Shown here piece after piece: positions 34,621 through 43,713 of a DNA stretch of 62,178 bases. Source of the DNA: Acidobacteriota bacterium (GTDB taxonomy: Bacteria; Acidobacteriota; Terriglobia; Terriglobales; Acidobacteriaceae); assembly GCA_003225215.1 (NCBI GenBank), contig QIBC01000054.1, positions 1 through 62,178 on the forward strand, written 5' to 3'. The position numbers were made by a program, and so were the translations under genes. The notes beneath the pieces are model-generated. The model had not been told where the DNA came from. It ran no database searches and saw only the letters and a list, made by a program, of their open reading frames with translations. The first letter of the stretch is position 1, and each line of letters begins with the position of its first letter.

Positions 34621-36021
34621 ATGAGCACAGCGGTCGGCCAATTCTCGGCTAACTCCGGGTATTCCGGATTGCTTGCGGAATTGCGCACGGCATTCTCCAC
34701 CGGCATTACTCGTCCGCTAGCCTGGCGGCTCGACCAACTTAGAAGGCTCGAAGCCCTCATTCAGGAAAACACCGCGGAACTCTCCGACGCTCTCTACCAC
34801 GACCTGGGCAAATGCTCCTCGGAATCGTGGATCACAGATCTCGGTCTCGCCTTGTCATCAGCCCGATCGACCAGAAAGAGGTTGAGGTCATGGATGGCTC
34901 CCGAGCGCGTTCGAAATCCGATTGCGCTGGTCCCGGCCAGATCGTTTGTCATGCGTGAACCGCTCGGCGTGGTCCTGATCATCTCTCCGTGGAACTGTCC
35001 CCTTCAGCTCACACTCATGCCTCTGGCAGCCGCCATCGGCGCGGGCAATTGCGTGGTCGTCAAACCTTCTGAAATAAGCTCGTGTACTTCGCAACTGCTT
35101 GCCCGGCTCATACCGCACTACCTCGATTCGAAGTGCGTGGCCGTAGTGGAAGGTGGCGCCGACGAGACGACCGCGCTGCTCAGGGAGCGCTTCGATCACA
35201 TCTTCTATACAGGTAATCCAGCGATCGGAAGGATCGTGATGGAAGCGGCAGCTCACCATCTCACGCCAGTCACTCTAGAGCTTGGCGGCAAGAGTCCATG
35301 CATCGTCGATGAGTCCGCAGATCTCGAGACTGCTGCGCGCCGCATCGTCTTCGGCAAATTTCTTAATGCAGGACAAACCTGCATCGCTCCCGATTACGTC
35401 CTCGTACATCAGTCTCGCGAGCAGGAATTGTTGAATAGCCTGAAGGCTGCACTCTCGGAGTTCTACGGACCAGATCCAAGGTCCAATAGTGACTACGGAA
35501 GGATCGTGAACGATCGCCACTTCAGGCGTCTGCAAGAGCTCATGGCAGGCGGCCACGTAGTAGTCGGCGGAGAGACGGATCGCGAATCCCGATACATTGC
35601 ACCAACGATTCTGCGCAATGTTAACCTCCGCTCTCCGATGATGACGGAAGAAATCTTTGGCCCAATCCTTCCTGTGATCTCAATACCGAGCATCAAGGCG
35701 GCGGTAGAATTCGCGAATGCCCGGCCGAAGCCGCTCGCGCTGTATCTTTTTTGCCAATCCCGTGAAGTGGAGCGCTTTGTTCTGCAGAACACAAGCTCAG
35801 GCGGAGCCTGCGTCAACACGACACTGCTGCACCACGCAAACGAACGGCTTCCATTCGGAGGGGTTGGCGAGAGCGGAATGGGCAACTATCACGGCCGCTT
35901 CGGATTCGAAACCTTCAGCCACAAGCGCGCCGTAGTACGAAAGCCCGTCCGCCCGGAGATTCCCTTAGCCTATCCGCCTTACTCAAAGGTCAAAGACTTT
36001 CTTCTGCGCTGGCTTCTCTGA
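34621..36021 (+). CDS. Aldehyde dehydrogenase, class 3-like
   Basis: A 466-residue NAD(P)-dependent aldehyde dehydrogenase of the short class-3/fatty-aldehyde type. IISPWNCPLQLTLMPL and VVVKPSEIS form the cofactor-binding strands. Glu220 in LELGGKSPCI and Cys254 in LNAGQTCIAPDYVL are the catalytic pair, and EEIFGPILPVI and LPFGGVGESGMGNYHG are conserved. The hydrophobic C-terminus (VKDFLLRWLL) is reminiscent of membrane-associated members. The aldehyde substrate is not evident. Confidence 0.92.
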   Translation: MSTAVGQFSANSGYSGLLAELRTAFSTGITRPLAWRLDQLRRLEALIQENTAELSDALYHDLGKCSSESWITDLGLALSSARSTRKRLRSWMAPERVRNPIALVPARSFVMREPLGVVLIISPWNCPLQLTLMPLAAAIGAGNCVVVKPSEISSCTSQLLARLIPHYLDSKCVAVVEGGADETTALLRERFDHIFYTGNPAIGRIVMEAAAHHLTPVTLELGGKSPCIVDESADLETAARRIVFGKFLNAGQTCIAPDYVLVHQSREQELLNSLKAALSEFYGPDPRSNSDYGRIVNDRHFRRLQELMAGGHVVVGGETDRESRYIAPTILRNVNLRSPMMTEEIFGPILPVISIPSIKAAVEFANARPKPLALYLFCQSREVERFVLQNTSSGGACVNTTLLHHANERLPFGGVGESGMGNYHGRFGFETFSHKRAVVRKPVRPEIPLAYPPYSKVKDFLLRWLL

Positions 36022-36057
36022 CTCAGACATAATGATGGAATCAGCTAGACTCTAGCG

Positions 36058-37191
36058 ATGCGCGCGGCGGCATCTGCAATTGGCATTGCGATGATCGTTC
36101 TCGTCCTGCTGGACGCGTTCGAAACCATCGTGCTGCCTCGGCGCGTGACGCGCCCGTTTCGGCTGACGACTCTCTTCTATCGTCTTACATGGAAGCCATG
36201 GCGGGTACTGGCCGCAGTCATGCGTCCCGGGCGGCGGCGCGAAACTTTTCTCAGCTTCTTCGGCCCACTCTCGCTGCTCATGCTGCTGGGAACGTGGGCT
36301 GCGGGCCTCACCCTCGGATTCGGTTTGCTGCAATGGGGACTGGGAGCGCAAGAGACCGTGACCGGTCGCGCAGTAACCACTTTCTGGGACGTGCTCTACA
36401 TGAGCGGCTCCACGTTCTTCACGCTTGGCCTCGGAGATGTGTTGCCGAAGAGCGGGTCGGCGAAGTTTTTCACCATCCTCGAATGCGCGATGGGCATTGC
36501 TTTCTTAGGTCTCATCATCGGCTATCTGCCGGTGATCTATCAGTCATTTTCAGAACGGGAACGGACGATCGCCTTGCTCGATTCCCGGGCCGGCTCACCT
36601 CCTACGGCATTTGAGGTCCTCCGGCGAGCAGTCCGGACCAACAACGTGCAGGAAGTGATATTGATACTGCAACAATTTGAAAGCTGGGCGGCGGACATCC
36701 TCGAGAGCCACATCTCTTATCCCGTGCTGTGCCTGTACCGTTCGCAGCACGACAATCAGTCATGGCTGGCCGCGCTCATGACGATCCTCGATCTAAGCGC
36801 CCTGGTGATGGTGGGAGTCGACGGGATTCCGCCCGCACAGGCGCGCCTCACCTTTGCCATGGCGCGGCACACGGTGGTCGACCTGACCCAGATCTTCAAT
36901 ACCCCGCCTATTCCCGACGGTACGGACCGGCTTCCACCCGAGAAACTCGCAGGCTTGCGCAAGGCTCTGCGAGAGCAGGGAGTGGAGCTGAGAGAGGACG
37001 CAGAGGCAACTGAGAAATTGACGCGTCTGCGCGCGCTCTACGAACCGCACGCCAAAGCGCTCGCGAAGTTCCTTGTCCTCACAATGCCGCCATTCCGCGC
37101 GGAGAAGGAGCGCAAAGATAACTGGCAGACGAGCGCGTGGAAGAAGATCGAAGGCTCAGACGCGATGATGATCACCGAGGAACACTTCTAA
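36058..37191 (+). CDS. Two-helix ion channel family protein with non-canonical selectivity filter
   Basis: A 377-residue protein. A first hydrophobic helix (GIAMIVLVLLDAFETIVLP) is followed by a second (SLLMLLGTWAAGLTLGFGLL), then the pore-helix region DVLYMSGSTFFTLGLGDVLP and a last helix (ILECAMGIAFLGLIIGYLPVIY). The filter reads TLGLGD where potassium channels have TVGYGD, so selectivity is uncertain. The cytoplasmic C-terminal half is helical and has no RCK motif that I can see. It is 36 bp downstream of the aldehyde dehydrogenase gene. Confidence 0.8.
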   Translation: MRAAASAIGIAMIVLVLLDAFETIVLPRRVTRPFRLTTLFYRLTWKPWRVLAAVMRPGRRRETFLSFFGPLSLLMLLGTWAAGLTLGFGLLQWGLGAQETVTGRAVTTFWDVLYMSGSTFFTLGLGDVLPKSGSAKFFTILECAMGIAFLGLIIGYLPVIYQSFSERERTIALLDSRAGSPPTAFEVLRRAVRTNNVQEVILILQQFESWAADILESHISYPVLCLYRSQHDNQSWLAALMTILDLSALVMVGVDGIPPAQARLTFAMARHTVVDLTQIFNTPPIPDGTDRLPPEKLAGLRKALREQGVELREDAEATEKLTRLRALYEPHAKALAKFLVLTMPPFRAEKERKDNWQTSAWKKIEGSDAMMITEEHF

Positions 37192-37222
37192 GCGAGGGCG
37201 CCATTGCTGCCGGTAGTCTCAG

Positions 37223-38365
37223 TCACATGGCCATTGCGTGTTGTGGCAAAAGGTCCCAAACGCGCCAGAACTCCTTCATCTCTTCTGGCGTGCCGACCGT
37301 GACTCGCAAGTAGTTTTCCATCGAGCGGAATCCGGAACCAAGCAGAACGTGATTCTTCCGGAAGTGTTCGGCGACGTCGTTAGCCGAGCGACCGGCGTTA
37401 AGCAGGACAAAGTTGGTCTGCGAATCGATCCAGCGAAGCATGCGCGCATTCGCCTGGTTGAAAAACTCCTGACGGTTGTCTGCATTTCGCTGGGCACAAG
37501 TGCGGACATGGTCATTGTCTTCCAGCGCTATTCTCGCTGCCCGGGCTGCGCCCACGTTTACTCCATCGAGCAAGCGATAAGCAGCGATGCGTTTTGCAGT
37601 TTCCGCAGTCGCGACTGAGTAGCCGATTCTCATTCCTGCCAGGCCATAAATTTTTGAAAACGTTCGCGTCACAATGACGCGCGGGTCGCTTACCGGATGA
37701 TCGATGAATGAAGAATATGCGGCTGAGGGAGTGACATAGTGATAGTAAGCCTCATCAATGACCACATAGGTGCCCGCCGGCAACCCACGCAGCAGGGCCT
37801 CGATGTCCTTGCGCGCAGTCAGCGTGCCCGTCGGATTGTGGGGATTGCAGATGTAAATCAGTCCGTTCCCGCCACCGAGTCGTTGCGCCATCAGCGCCAG
37901 ATCATGGGCATACGTCTTCGTGAGGGGGACCATCTCGACCGAAGCTCCGGTTTCCCGGGCGTACTGTGCCATTGCGTCGAAGCCTGGCGTGGCCATGGCC
38001 AGCTTCTTGCCTGGCCCGAGAAACGCACAGGAACACATGCGGAGAATTTCCGTTGAACCGCAGCCAAGGATGATCTGTTCACGATGGACGGAATGAAACT
38101 CGGCAAGGCGATCAATGAGCGCTGCTAGTTCCGCTTCGGGAAAGCGATTGGCGATCGCCATTCCGGATCGCATGGCTGCGGCGACGTGGTCGGACGGTCC
38201 GTAGGGATTTTCATTCTTGTCCAAACGGATCATTCGCGACGCTGGATCCGAGCGGTCGCCTGTAGTCGATGATGCCAGGCAGATGGTGGGCCAGGACTGC
38301 GCTGTAGCTGTCACTGCAGCAGTTGCGCCAATGTTGCGAAGAAGCGTTCTCCTAGATATCGCCAT
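37223..38365 (-). CDS. HisC-like aminotransferase with a Tat-type signal
   Basis: A 380-residue fold-type I PLP enzyme resembling histidinol-phosphate aminotransferase. IRLDKNENPYGPS marks the substrate-binding start, ICNPHNPTGT the cofactor region, VIDEAYYHY the PLP-binding Asp/Tyr and RTFSKIYGLAGMRIGY carries the Schiff-base Lys238. The N-terminus ISRRTLLRNIGATAAVTATA has a twin-arginine motif and a hydrophobic stretch, so the folded holoenzyme is probably exported. There are no histidine biosynthesis neighbours, which argues against a role in that pathway. It follows the broken galactose-oxidase-like gene by 3 bp on the same strand. Confidence 0.88.
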   Translation of the reverse strand: MAISRRTLLRNIGATAAVTATAQSWPTICLASSTTGDRSDPASRMIRLDKNENPYGPSDHVAAAMRSGMAIANRFPEAELAALIDRLAEFHSVHREQIILGCGSTEILRMCSCAFLGPGKKLAMATPGFDAMAQYARETGASVEMVPLTKTYAHDLALMAQRLGGGNGLIYICNPHNPTGTLTARKDIEALLRGLPAGTYVVIDEAYYHYVTPSAAYSSFIDHPVSDPRVIVTRTFSKIYGLAGMRIGYSVATAETAKRIAAYRLLDGVNVGAARAARIALEDNDHVRTCAQRNADNRQEFFNQANARMLRWIDSQTNFVLLNAGRSANDVAEHFRKNHVLLGSGFRSMENYLRVTVGTPEEMKEFWRVWDLLPQHAMAM

Positions 38366-38368
38366 GCA

Positions 38369-40044
38369 TCAATTCCCAATGACTGGCGGTGCAGGAGCGC
38401 CTATCACCATCATATTGACATTTGCAGCGTGCGAGGTTCCTCCGCTGACTCCTGTGATCGTTAACGGGTAGTTTCCCAGAGGCGTTAACACGCCTGTGTT
38501 CACAGTCAGTGTGCTCGAACCGGCCCCCGACACCGCTTGCGGATTGAAACTTGCCGTGCTGCCTGCCGGTAATCCGCTCACGCTCATGCTCACCGTTCCG
38601 GTGAATCCCGCAATGGGACTGACGCTAATCGTGTACGTTGTGCTTCTGCTGGCAACAACGGTCTGGGTTGCCGGCGATGCTGAAAGTGAAAAATCTCCGG
38701 GCTGAGCCGATGGCGATATCTGCACGAAGGTACCAACTGACGGGACTCCCGCGGAATTCAACAGAAACAGCAGGTAATAGCCGGGAGGAGCGATATTGCC
38801 ATTGGGCGGCGCCGTTACCGTCAACACACCACCGCCCGCTGTGAACGACATGCCTACAAGTCTTTGCTCCATATCGAATGCATGCGTTACCGCACCGGCA
38901 CGCATCAGCACGGCCGACGTGATCGATGTCGCATCGGGTGTCTGCACCTGAAACGTAGTTCCATATCCGATTGCACTGGAGGAAACGCCGGTCACTGTGG
39001 GACGTGGCGCGAGCGAGCCGTCCGGAGCAAAAAGGTACGCAGGAGAATAGACCTCCATGTGAGGTTCATAAGTCCCGCGCGTTGGGTTTCCACCTGCAAC
39101 AAAGACTCTGCCATCCTGCAGCAGTATCGCGACGGAATGGTAGAGCCTCGGGAAAGCATTCTGACCCGCTGAGGACACGCTGCCACCATCGGCATCGAAC
39201 AGATCGGCGTTTAAGCTTGCGGTGGCAGCGTCTTCATCATTCGTCGAACCGCCCAGCGCCAGTACTTTGCCAGTCGGCAAAAGGACCGCATTCATCTCAA
39301 TACGCGGCTGCGACATCGGAGGACCCCATTGCCAGGTGGGCGTCGCCGCCGAAAGATCCATGATCTCGGTAGTCGCCGTTGCAGGGTTGCCGCCGCCGAA
39401 GATCATTACGCGGGGCCGATAGCCATTTGCCGGGGTCAGCGGCAGCAGCACTGAAGAACCGTAGGTGCGTCCTGAGGAATAGTTAGTAGCGGTCACATAA
39501 GACCAGGTGTGCGCAGTTGAATCGAACATCATCGAGCTGTTCGTTGGACCGGAATAGAACACGTTTCCGTTGGGCAGCAAATGCAGGCGCGGATATAAAG
39601 GAGGAGTCCAGCCGGATGGATACTCCTGACTCCAACCCGATCCTACGGTGTATATCTCCACAGCGGTGTTGGTTGGGCCGGTTTCACTGAGGCCGGAAAA
39701 GGCCATAACTGTGCCGTCCCCGAGCGTAGTCGCGCTTGGATACCAGCGTCCGTGGGCCATGCTTTCGAGATCAGTGAATTGCAGGGCACATTGCCTGAGC
39801 CCGAGACGACTAGAACCTTGCCCGTCCGGAGCAAGGCGACATGGACCGGATTGATGGGCATGGTTGACGGAAGTGTCTGCCACTGCCCCAGGACGTTGGC
39901 TTGTGCAAGCGCCGCTTCTGCGGCAAAGAGAAAGGAGAGCAGCACAAGCAATACTGCTGCGCGCTCGCTAAATGTATGCCCGATCGAATCCTTGCCCAGC
40001 TTCTGAGCTGACTGCCTTTCGTGTGCTCGCGTGTGCTTCAGCAT
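38369..40044 (-). pseudogene. Galactose-oxidase-like (Kelch/DUF1929) secreted protein broken by an internal deletion
   Basis: The ATG at 40044 follows GGGAGG. The first frame encodes a signal peptide (AAVLLVLLSFLFAAEAALAQ) and the start of the propeller (VLGQWQTLPSTMPINPVHVA, LRTGKVLVVSGSGN). Near 39785 homology continues out of frame at QFTDLESMAHGRWYPSATTL and runs through the Kelch repeats, the DUF1929 domain (PRPTVTGVSS) and a C-terminal Ig-like domain to the stop at 38369. About 75 residues normally lie between SGSGN and the second part, including the WD and CNGMVVLPDG strands. The 3' frame alone lacks a signal peptide. Confidence 0.82.
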
Positions 40045-40778
40045 CAGTTCCTCCCACCAAGAAGCGGACATCAGGAGCTCTGCTGACAAGGCCTTAAGCG
40101 AGCGAAGACATGTCGAGTTCCGGAGATCATTGATGCGCTCTCGGAGCCGATTGCCGGTATTCAGAGAGTGCCGAGATCATCCGCTCATAGCCCGCTCTGC
40201 ACTCTGGAGTCCAAAGCCGATCGATTGCCAAAGGGGCCTTTCGTGGAGCCGGTTGCAAAAGAGGTAAGTAATGGAATACGCGGGACTTTCCGGACAACTA
40301 GCAGGCTAACGACAGCAGCTACACACTCAGTTTGCGTGCATTTTTGGGAAGAGGTGAATGAAAGTTCTTTCACGTGAAAATATTTTCGGGCTCCGTAGCG
40401 AATCTTTTCACTGTTGTTTGTTCATTGGCTTGCGCGAGTGAATTTCAGCCTGTCGCGCAGCACCGTTGGTGGGTTCGAAGGGTGCGCTTATCCACGCTGC
40501 AACTGAGCCGTACGGGAAACGCCGGCAAAAAAAGGACTGTTATGCCACGGAGCCGCGCTCACGAATCCAGCACAACCACCACACAAACAAACAAATGCGC
40601 CCAATCACTCTCTCTTGAATCCAAGGCACTCGCGCAAATCCTTCGTCCGCAAGCAACGTTCCGCTGTACAAAACGCAAGCGCGTGCACGCTATTCCCGTT
40701 TTGGTTGCTTTGATTTGGGGCAAGCCGGTGACCTCAGTACTCTCCCCTTTTGACATTTCACTGAGGTAGCATTTCGGC
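40045..40778. other. Gene-free region
   Basis: Open frames in this stretch (such as 40374-40769, plus) have no recognisable family, no good binding site and a composition like random translation. A low-scoring Ser/Thr-rich reading near 40545-40600 was not accepted. No clear hairpin or promoter was found. Confidence 0.5.
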
Positions 40779-41333
40779 ATGGGTCGAGACAAAGTCATTG
40801 GCTCCGCTCCGGCCCTTCGGCCCAGAATGCTGGACAGCAGTCAGGAACCCAGGCTCCTCATCACTCACAGAGATGCTGCTCACGTGTATGGCGTGTGCTC
40901 GCTGTGCGAACACCGGTTGCATGCATTCATACGCGACACGGAACAACAAGCCAGGCTGCTGTTGAACCGCGGCTTCAAACAACATTGTCGCGGAAGGCAC
41001 GAAATGATCGTCTCCATTCCGACCAAGGTTTCCACGCCTCGCCGTAGTACGCGCGTAGCCGCCGACGTCCTCATCGAAGTCCTGGGTGAGAGATTCGCAT
41101 ATGCGGGCGAAACCATTACCGTGAATCTACACGGCGCACTCGTCAGAGTGGCCGCTCCTCTCAACCCCGCGGACCGCATTACCTTGCACGTGCACGGCAC
41201 CGGAAAATCTGCTGGAGCCGCAGTCGTGTTCGCGGATTACGAGGCGTCGCAATTCGGCGTCGAACTCGACCATCCTGAAAACATCTGGGGCATGGCTGAT
41301 CCGCCCGCTGATTGGACCCTGTCAGAATCTTGA
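40779..41333 (+). CDS. PilZ-domain protein with an N-terminal cysteine motif
   Basis: A 184-residue protein. The first 75 residues contain VYGVCSLCEHRLHAFI, a Cys-x2-Cys-x-His set that may bind zinc, and a later CRGRHEM. The C-terminal half is a PilZ-like barrel of a type common in Acidobacteriota (TPRRSTRVAADVLIEVLG, VNLHGALVRV, QFGVELDHPENIWGMADPP). The classical second-messenger residues are only partly present. It may be a c-di-GMP receptor or a structural relative. Confidence 0.78.
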   Translation: MGRDKVIGSAPALRPRMLDSSQEPRLLITHRDAAHVYGVCSLCEHRLHAFIRDTEQQARLLLNRGFKQHCRGRHEMIVSIPTKVSTPRRSTRVAADVLIEVLGERFAYAGETITVNLHGALVRVAAPLNPADRITLHVHGTGKSAGAAVVFADYEASQFGVELDHPENIWGMADPPADWTLSES

Positions 41334-41393
41334 ATTCCTCTCACAGACTTCCCGTGAGACAATCCAGCTACTCACCATTCCATTGAGAATTCT

Positions 41394-41585
41394 GTGCCGA
41401 CGCCCTTATCGGACGAGAAGCTGTGTGTTTGGAAGCACAGCCAATTCCATCCTGAACTGATGGAGTGCTATTGCCACGCTTGTGGATTGCTGATCGGCGC
41501 GAGTCCCAATCCTGACATTTTGCGCATAATGGGCCGCATACACGTCTGCCCCGTGTACTTCAGATACACGAAGCCGGCAGCCTAG
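41394..41585 (+). CDS. Small cysteine-motif protein
   Basis: A 63-residue frame from a GTG at 41394. MECYCHACGLLIGAS contains C-x-C-x2-C, with a further Cys in IHVCPVYF and a nearby His, which suggests a small zinc-ribbon-like fold. Its stop overlaps the convergent gene at 41582 by 4 bp. No named family is recognised. Confidence 0.55.
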   Translation: MPTPLSDEKLCVWKHSQFHPELMECYCHACGLLIGASPNPDILRIMGRIHVCPVYFRYTKPAA

Positions 41586-41857
41586 CCTGCCAATTCGTCG
41601 TCCGGTAGGAGCTCTGGAAGTTCGTATAGCGTCACTGTGAATCCGCCGGGATAGGAAGGGATGTTCGGCGCGGATCGCACGAATTCGTAAAGCACAGGTT
41701 CGCTGCAACGCGAACAGCGCGGGAACTTCTGGTCTTTGAGCAAGGTTACTTCGGATGGCAGGTGGTGTTGCGAATGGGAAACCCGGTAGATACCGCTATG
41801 CGGCACCTCCCCACTCGTCCGTAAGCCCGTGTCCTTGGCCGTGCCTGTTGAATCCAT
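41582..41857 (-). CDS. Small zinc-ribbon-like protein
   Basis: A 91-residue protein. SGIYRVSHSQHHLPSEVTLL is followed by FPRCSRCSEPVLYEFVRSAP, a Cys-x2-Cys knuckle. I know close relatives of this pattern as short uncharacterised proteins in Acidobacteriota. The His-rich SHSQHH before the CxxC could complete a metal site (inference). No ribosome binding site stands out ahead of the ATG at 41857. Confidence 0.68.
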   Translation of the reverse strand: MDSTGTAKDTGLRTSGEVPHSGIYRVSHSQHHLPSEVTLLKDQKFPRCSRCSEPVLYEFVRSAPNIPSYPGGFTVTLYELPELLPDDELAG

Positions 41858-42076
41858 GATTGTAATTCTGGTCTTCTACTGCATGGCCCATCTGCTCAAA
41901 AGCACGAGCCATTGGATATCAACGAACGTGCGCGCTCGCAAATTCTACAAGCAACGGCAGTGACAAAGATAGTGACTCAGGCGAAGAATTTCCGGAAATC
42001 GGTTTTTACATTTCCACAAGTTTGTCATGAAGGCTGACAACCAAAGTAGCTGCTTCCTGCATCTCACGCCGCTCCC

Positions 42077-42385
42077 ATGTCCGGAGACGCCGCAAAACGC
42101 GTGAAGGAAAAACCTGGCGCAAAGAAGGCAGGAGCGAGGCGAAAGAACGCCGCTAAACAATCCGGTCAAGTCCAGCCAGGCGGCCTATGGGTGGATACTG
42201 AGTTCCTGCGCAGCTTGACTCGGCGCGCGCCGCGAACCATCGTTCACCCTCCATCGCCCCAGGAACAAAACTATTACCTCAAGCTGGCCGAAATTATCCT
42301 TGGTCCCACGGAAAAGCGGAAGACAGACCGCATAGCAACCGCGTTCCAAAAATCTCCTGCACCCTCGAAGAAGCGAAAAGACTAG
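42077..42385 (+). CDS. Small basic hypothetical protein
   Basis: A 102-residue protein from the ATG at 42077. Lys/Arg/Ala-rich ends (AKRVKEKPGAKKAGARRKNA and SPAPSKKRKD) flank a central part of more globular composition (VDTEFLRSLTRRAP, QEQNYYLKLAEIILGP). It could bind nucleic acid, but nothing specific is seen. Confidence 0.5.
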   Translation: MSGDAAKRVKEKPGAKKAGARRKNAAKQSGQVQPGGLWVDTEFLRSLTRRAPRTIVHPPSPQEQNYYLKLAEIILGPTEKRKTDRIATAFQKSPAPSKKRKD

Positions 42386-42438
42386 CAACTCATGACCTGC
42401 GGCAATGGGAGCCTGCCTGGTCCTGGTAAGCACTCGGC

Positions 42439-42497
42439 GGGTGGCCGACCCTTGATTTTCCTTTGCTTCGGTAGTTCAAACAGTGGGTGCTGCACTC
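42439..42497. repeat. Degenerate dispersed repeat, copy 1
   Basis: GGGTGGCC, about 35 bases later AGTGGGTGCTGC. The order and spacing match 43422-43486 and a common acidobacterial intergenic repeat type (GGGTGGCCC...GTGGGTGCCCC). The two copies flank the genes at 42550-43343. Confidence 0.4.
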
Positions 42498-42549
42498 TGC
42501 GCGGTTGAGGCTGTTACGAAACTCATAATCCCAGCACCCACATCATGTT

Positions 42550-42987
42550 TCATTTGGGGAAAGCACACCAAGGGCGGGGCACCCGGCCTTCCTGTGCAAA
42601 TGTAGTTCCGTACTTTACACGGCCATCTTCTATTTCATATGGGAAAAAGACGTCAGCCGAATAACCATCCCTGTGTTCAAGGCAAACTTGGATAGCGTTT
42701 CCTTTTCTGTTTTCTTCGGGAAGACTTACTCGTACATCAAGCACGATTGCCGTAGCTTCGCATTTGCCAGCCTGCGCCAATTCCGAGAACGACTTGCGCA
42801 GCACATACAGCAGGTCCTTTGATTTTGGAAACTCAGTTTCTTCATCTTCGGCTCCGACGTGGACAACCTCACCGTTCGGTTTCATGTAGCCGCCGTAGGG
42901 ATGAAATTCGCCGTAGTCGCGCAGCATTCGCTCCGCCAGAGGCAATACGGAATTCATGAGTCTTTCACAATCTTTTTTGCCGTTCAT
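42550..42987 (-). CDS. Conserved hypothetical protein
   Basis: A 145-residue soluble acidic protein from the ATG at 42987; a TTG at 43068 is in frame but adds a basic leader of odd composition. Distinct segments are AERMLRDYGEFHPYGGYMKP, SKDLLYVLRKSF, ATAIVLDVRVSLPE and QVCLEHRDGYSADVFFPYEI. I know this pattern from widespread uncharacterised proteins of about 140 residues. Some similar small acidic proteins act as immunity factors, but nothing here shows that. Confidence 0.65.
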   Translation of the reverse strand: MNGKKDCERLMNSVLPLAERMLRDYGEFHPYGGYMKPNGEVVHVGAEDEETEFPKSKDLLYVLRKSFSELAQAGKCEATAIVLDVRVSLPEENRKGNAIQVCLEHRDGYSADVFFPYEIEDGRVKYGTTFAQEGRVPRPWCAFPK

Positions 42988-43169
42988 TGCGGCCCCAAAT
43001 CCTTCCGGCGAATGACTTGCGTACCTTGAGCAGCGTTTTTTGTGACCTCGCGTCTTTGGTTTTGGCAATCAGGTGGTCTTAACGTCCGGTCCGGTGGTGA
43101 GACCCTAGTCGTCACGCGCGATGTTCCTGGGCCCACCCTTGGAGCAGCCTGAGATGGTCGCCGGTTGTT

Positions 43170-43343
43170 TCATCTTGTTGAATAAGCTGATTGCTTTTCT
43201 TCAGGATTGTCAAACGTCAAGGCGAAATCCAGTACTTCGTTTCGGGTGATAGCAAATGCAATTGGGACGAGATGCCTATCGCGAGCCAAGTCCCTCTTGG
43301 CCTGTTCCAAAGCTTTCAGCGCCAGCTCCCTGACCTTATTCAT
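43170..43343 (-). pseudogene. Short gene or 5' remnant of a longer one
   Basis: A 57-residue frame (ATG at 43343, TGA at 43170) reads MNKVRELALKALEQAKRDLA, then RHLVPIAFAITRNEVLDFAL and ends SAYSTR. The composition is clearly protein-like and the sequence looks like the beginning of a longer alpha/beta protein, but no continuation is visible downstream in any frame. It is the gene upstream of the hypothetical protein at 42550 on the same strand. Confidence 0.5.
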
Positions 43344-43421
43344 TCTTGTTTCTTCACTTCCATTCTGTTTTTAACGGTGGGCGATACGGTTCTGTTTCGC
43401 GGTCCCGTTATCACTTGGGCT

Positions 43422-43486
43422 GGGTGGCCCGTCCTCTTTCCCGTTGTGGATTTTGTCTCGGACTTCCAAACTGTGGGTGCCCCTCG
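43422..43486. repeat. Degenerate dispersed repeat, copy 2
   Basis: GGGTGGCCCGTCCTCTTTCC, later ACTGTGGGTGCCCC. It resembles the copy at 42439-42497 in order and spacing. Confidence 0.4.
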
Positions 43487-43557
43487 ATAAGAACGAAGGC
43501 GTTGTCAAGATACACGACTCCTGTGGCGTGCCGAAGGCACGGTGAATGAGCCAGTGT

Positions 43558-43713
43558 GGTTGAGGACCGAAACTCTGGAGCATTCACTTTGAATCACATC
43601 TGGGTGGAATCGAATTCCACCAACCATCGATTCGGCCAAGACTGCGGCCATGATTCTGCTATGCGAACATCCAGCCTGTGCTGGATGCGAGAGCGCCCAA
43701 TCAATTCAACGGT
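43558..43713 (-). ncRNA. Candidate bridge-RNA region of the IS110-family element
   Basis: This is the non-coding end downstream of the transposase gene. IS110-family elements are known to encode a structured bridge RNA in a non-coding end, and for IS1111-type elements it is the transposase-distal end. A perfect hairpin GTGGAATCGAATTCCAC lies at 43604-43620. Only the position and the hairpin support this; loops matching donor and target were not worked out. Confidence 0.3.

Noticed and set aside
40374-40769. 131-residue open frame in the gene-free region
   Set aside because: No binding site, no family, low-complexity Thr/Gln stretch and random-like composition.
42022-42040. TTGTCA and TGACAA halves upstream of the gene at 42077, similar to the operator
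   Set aside because: The spacer is 7 bases, not the 2-4 of the five sulfatase-region sites, and the CTG/CAG ends are missing.
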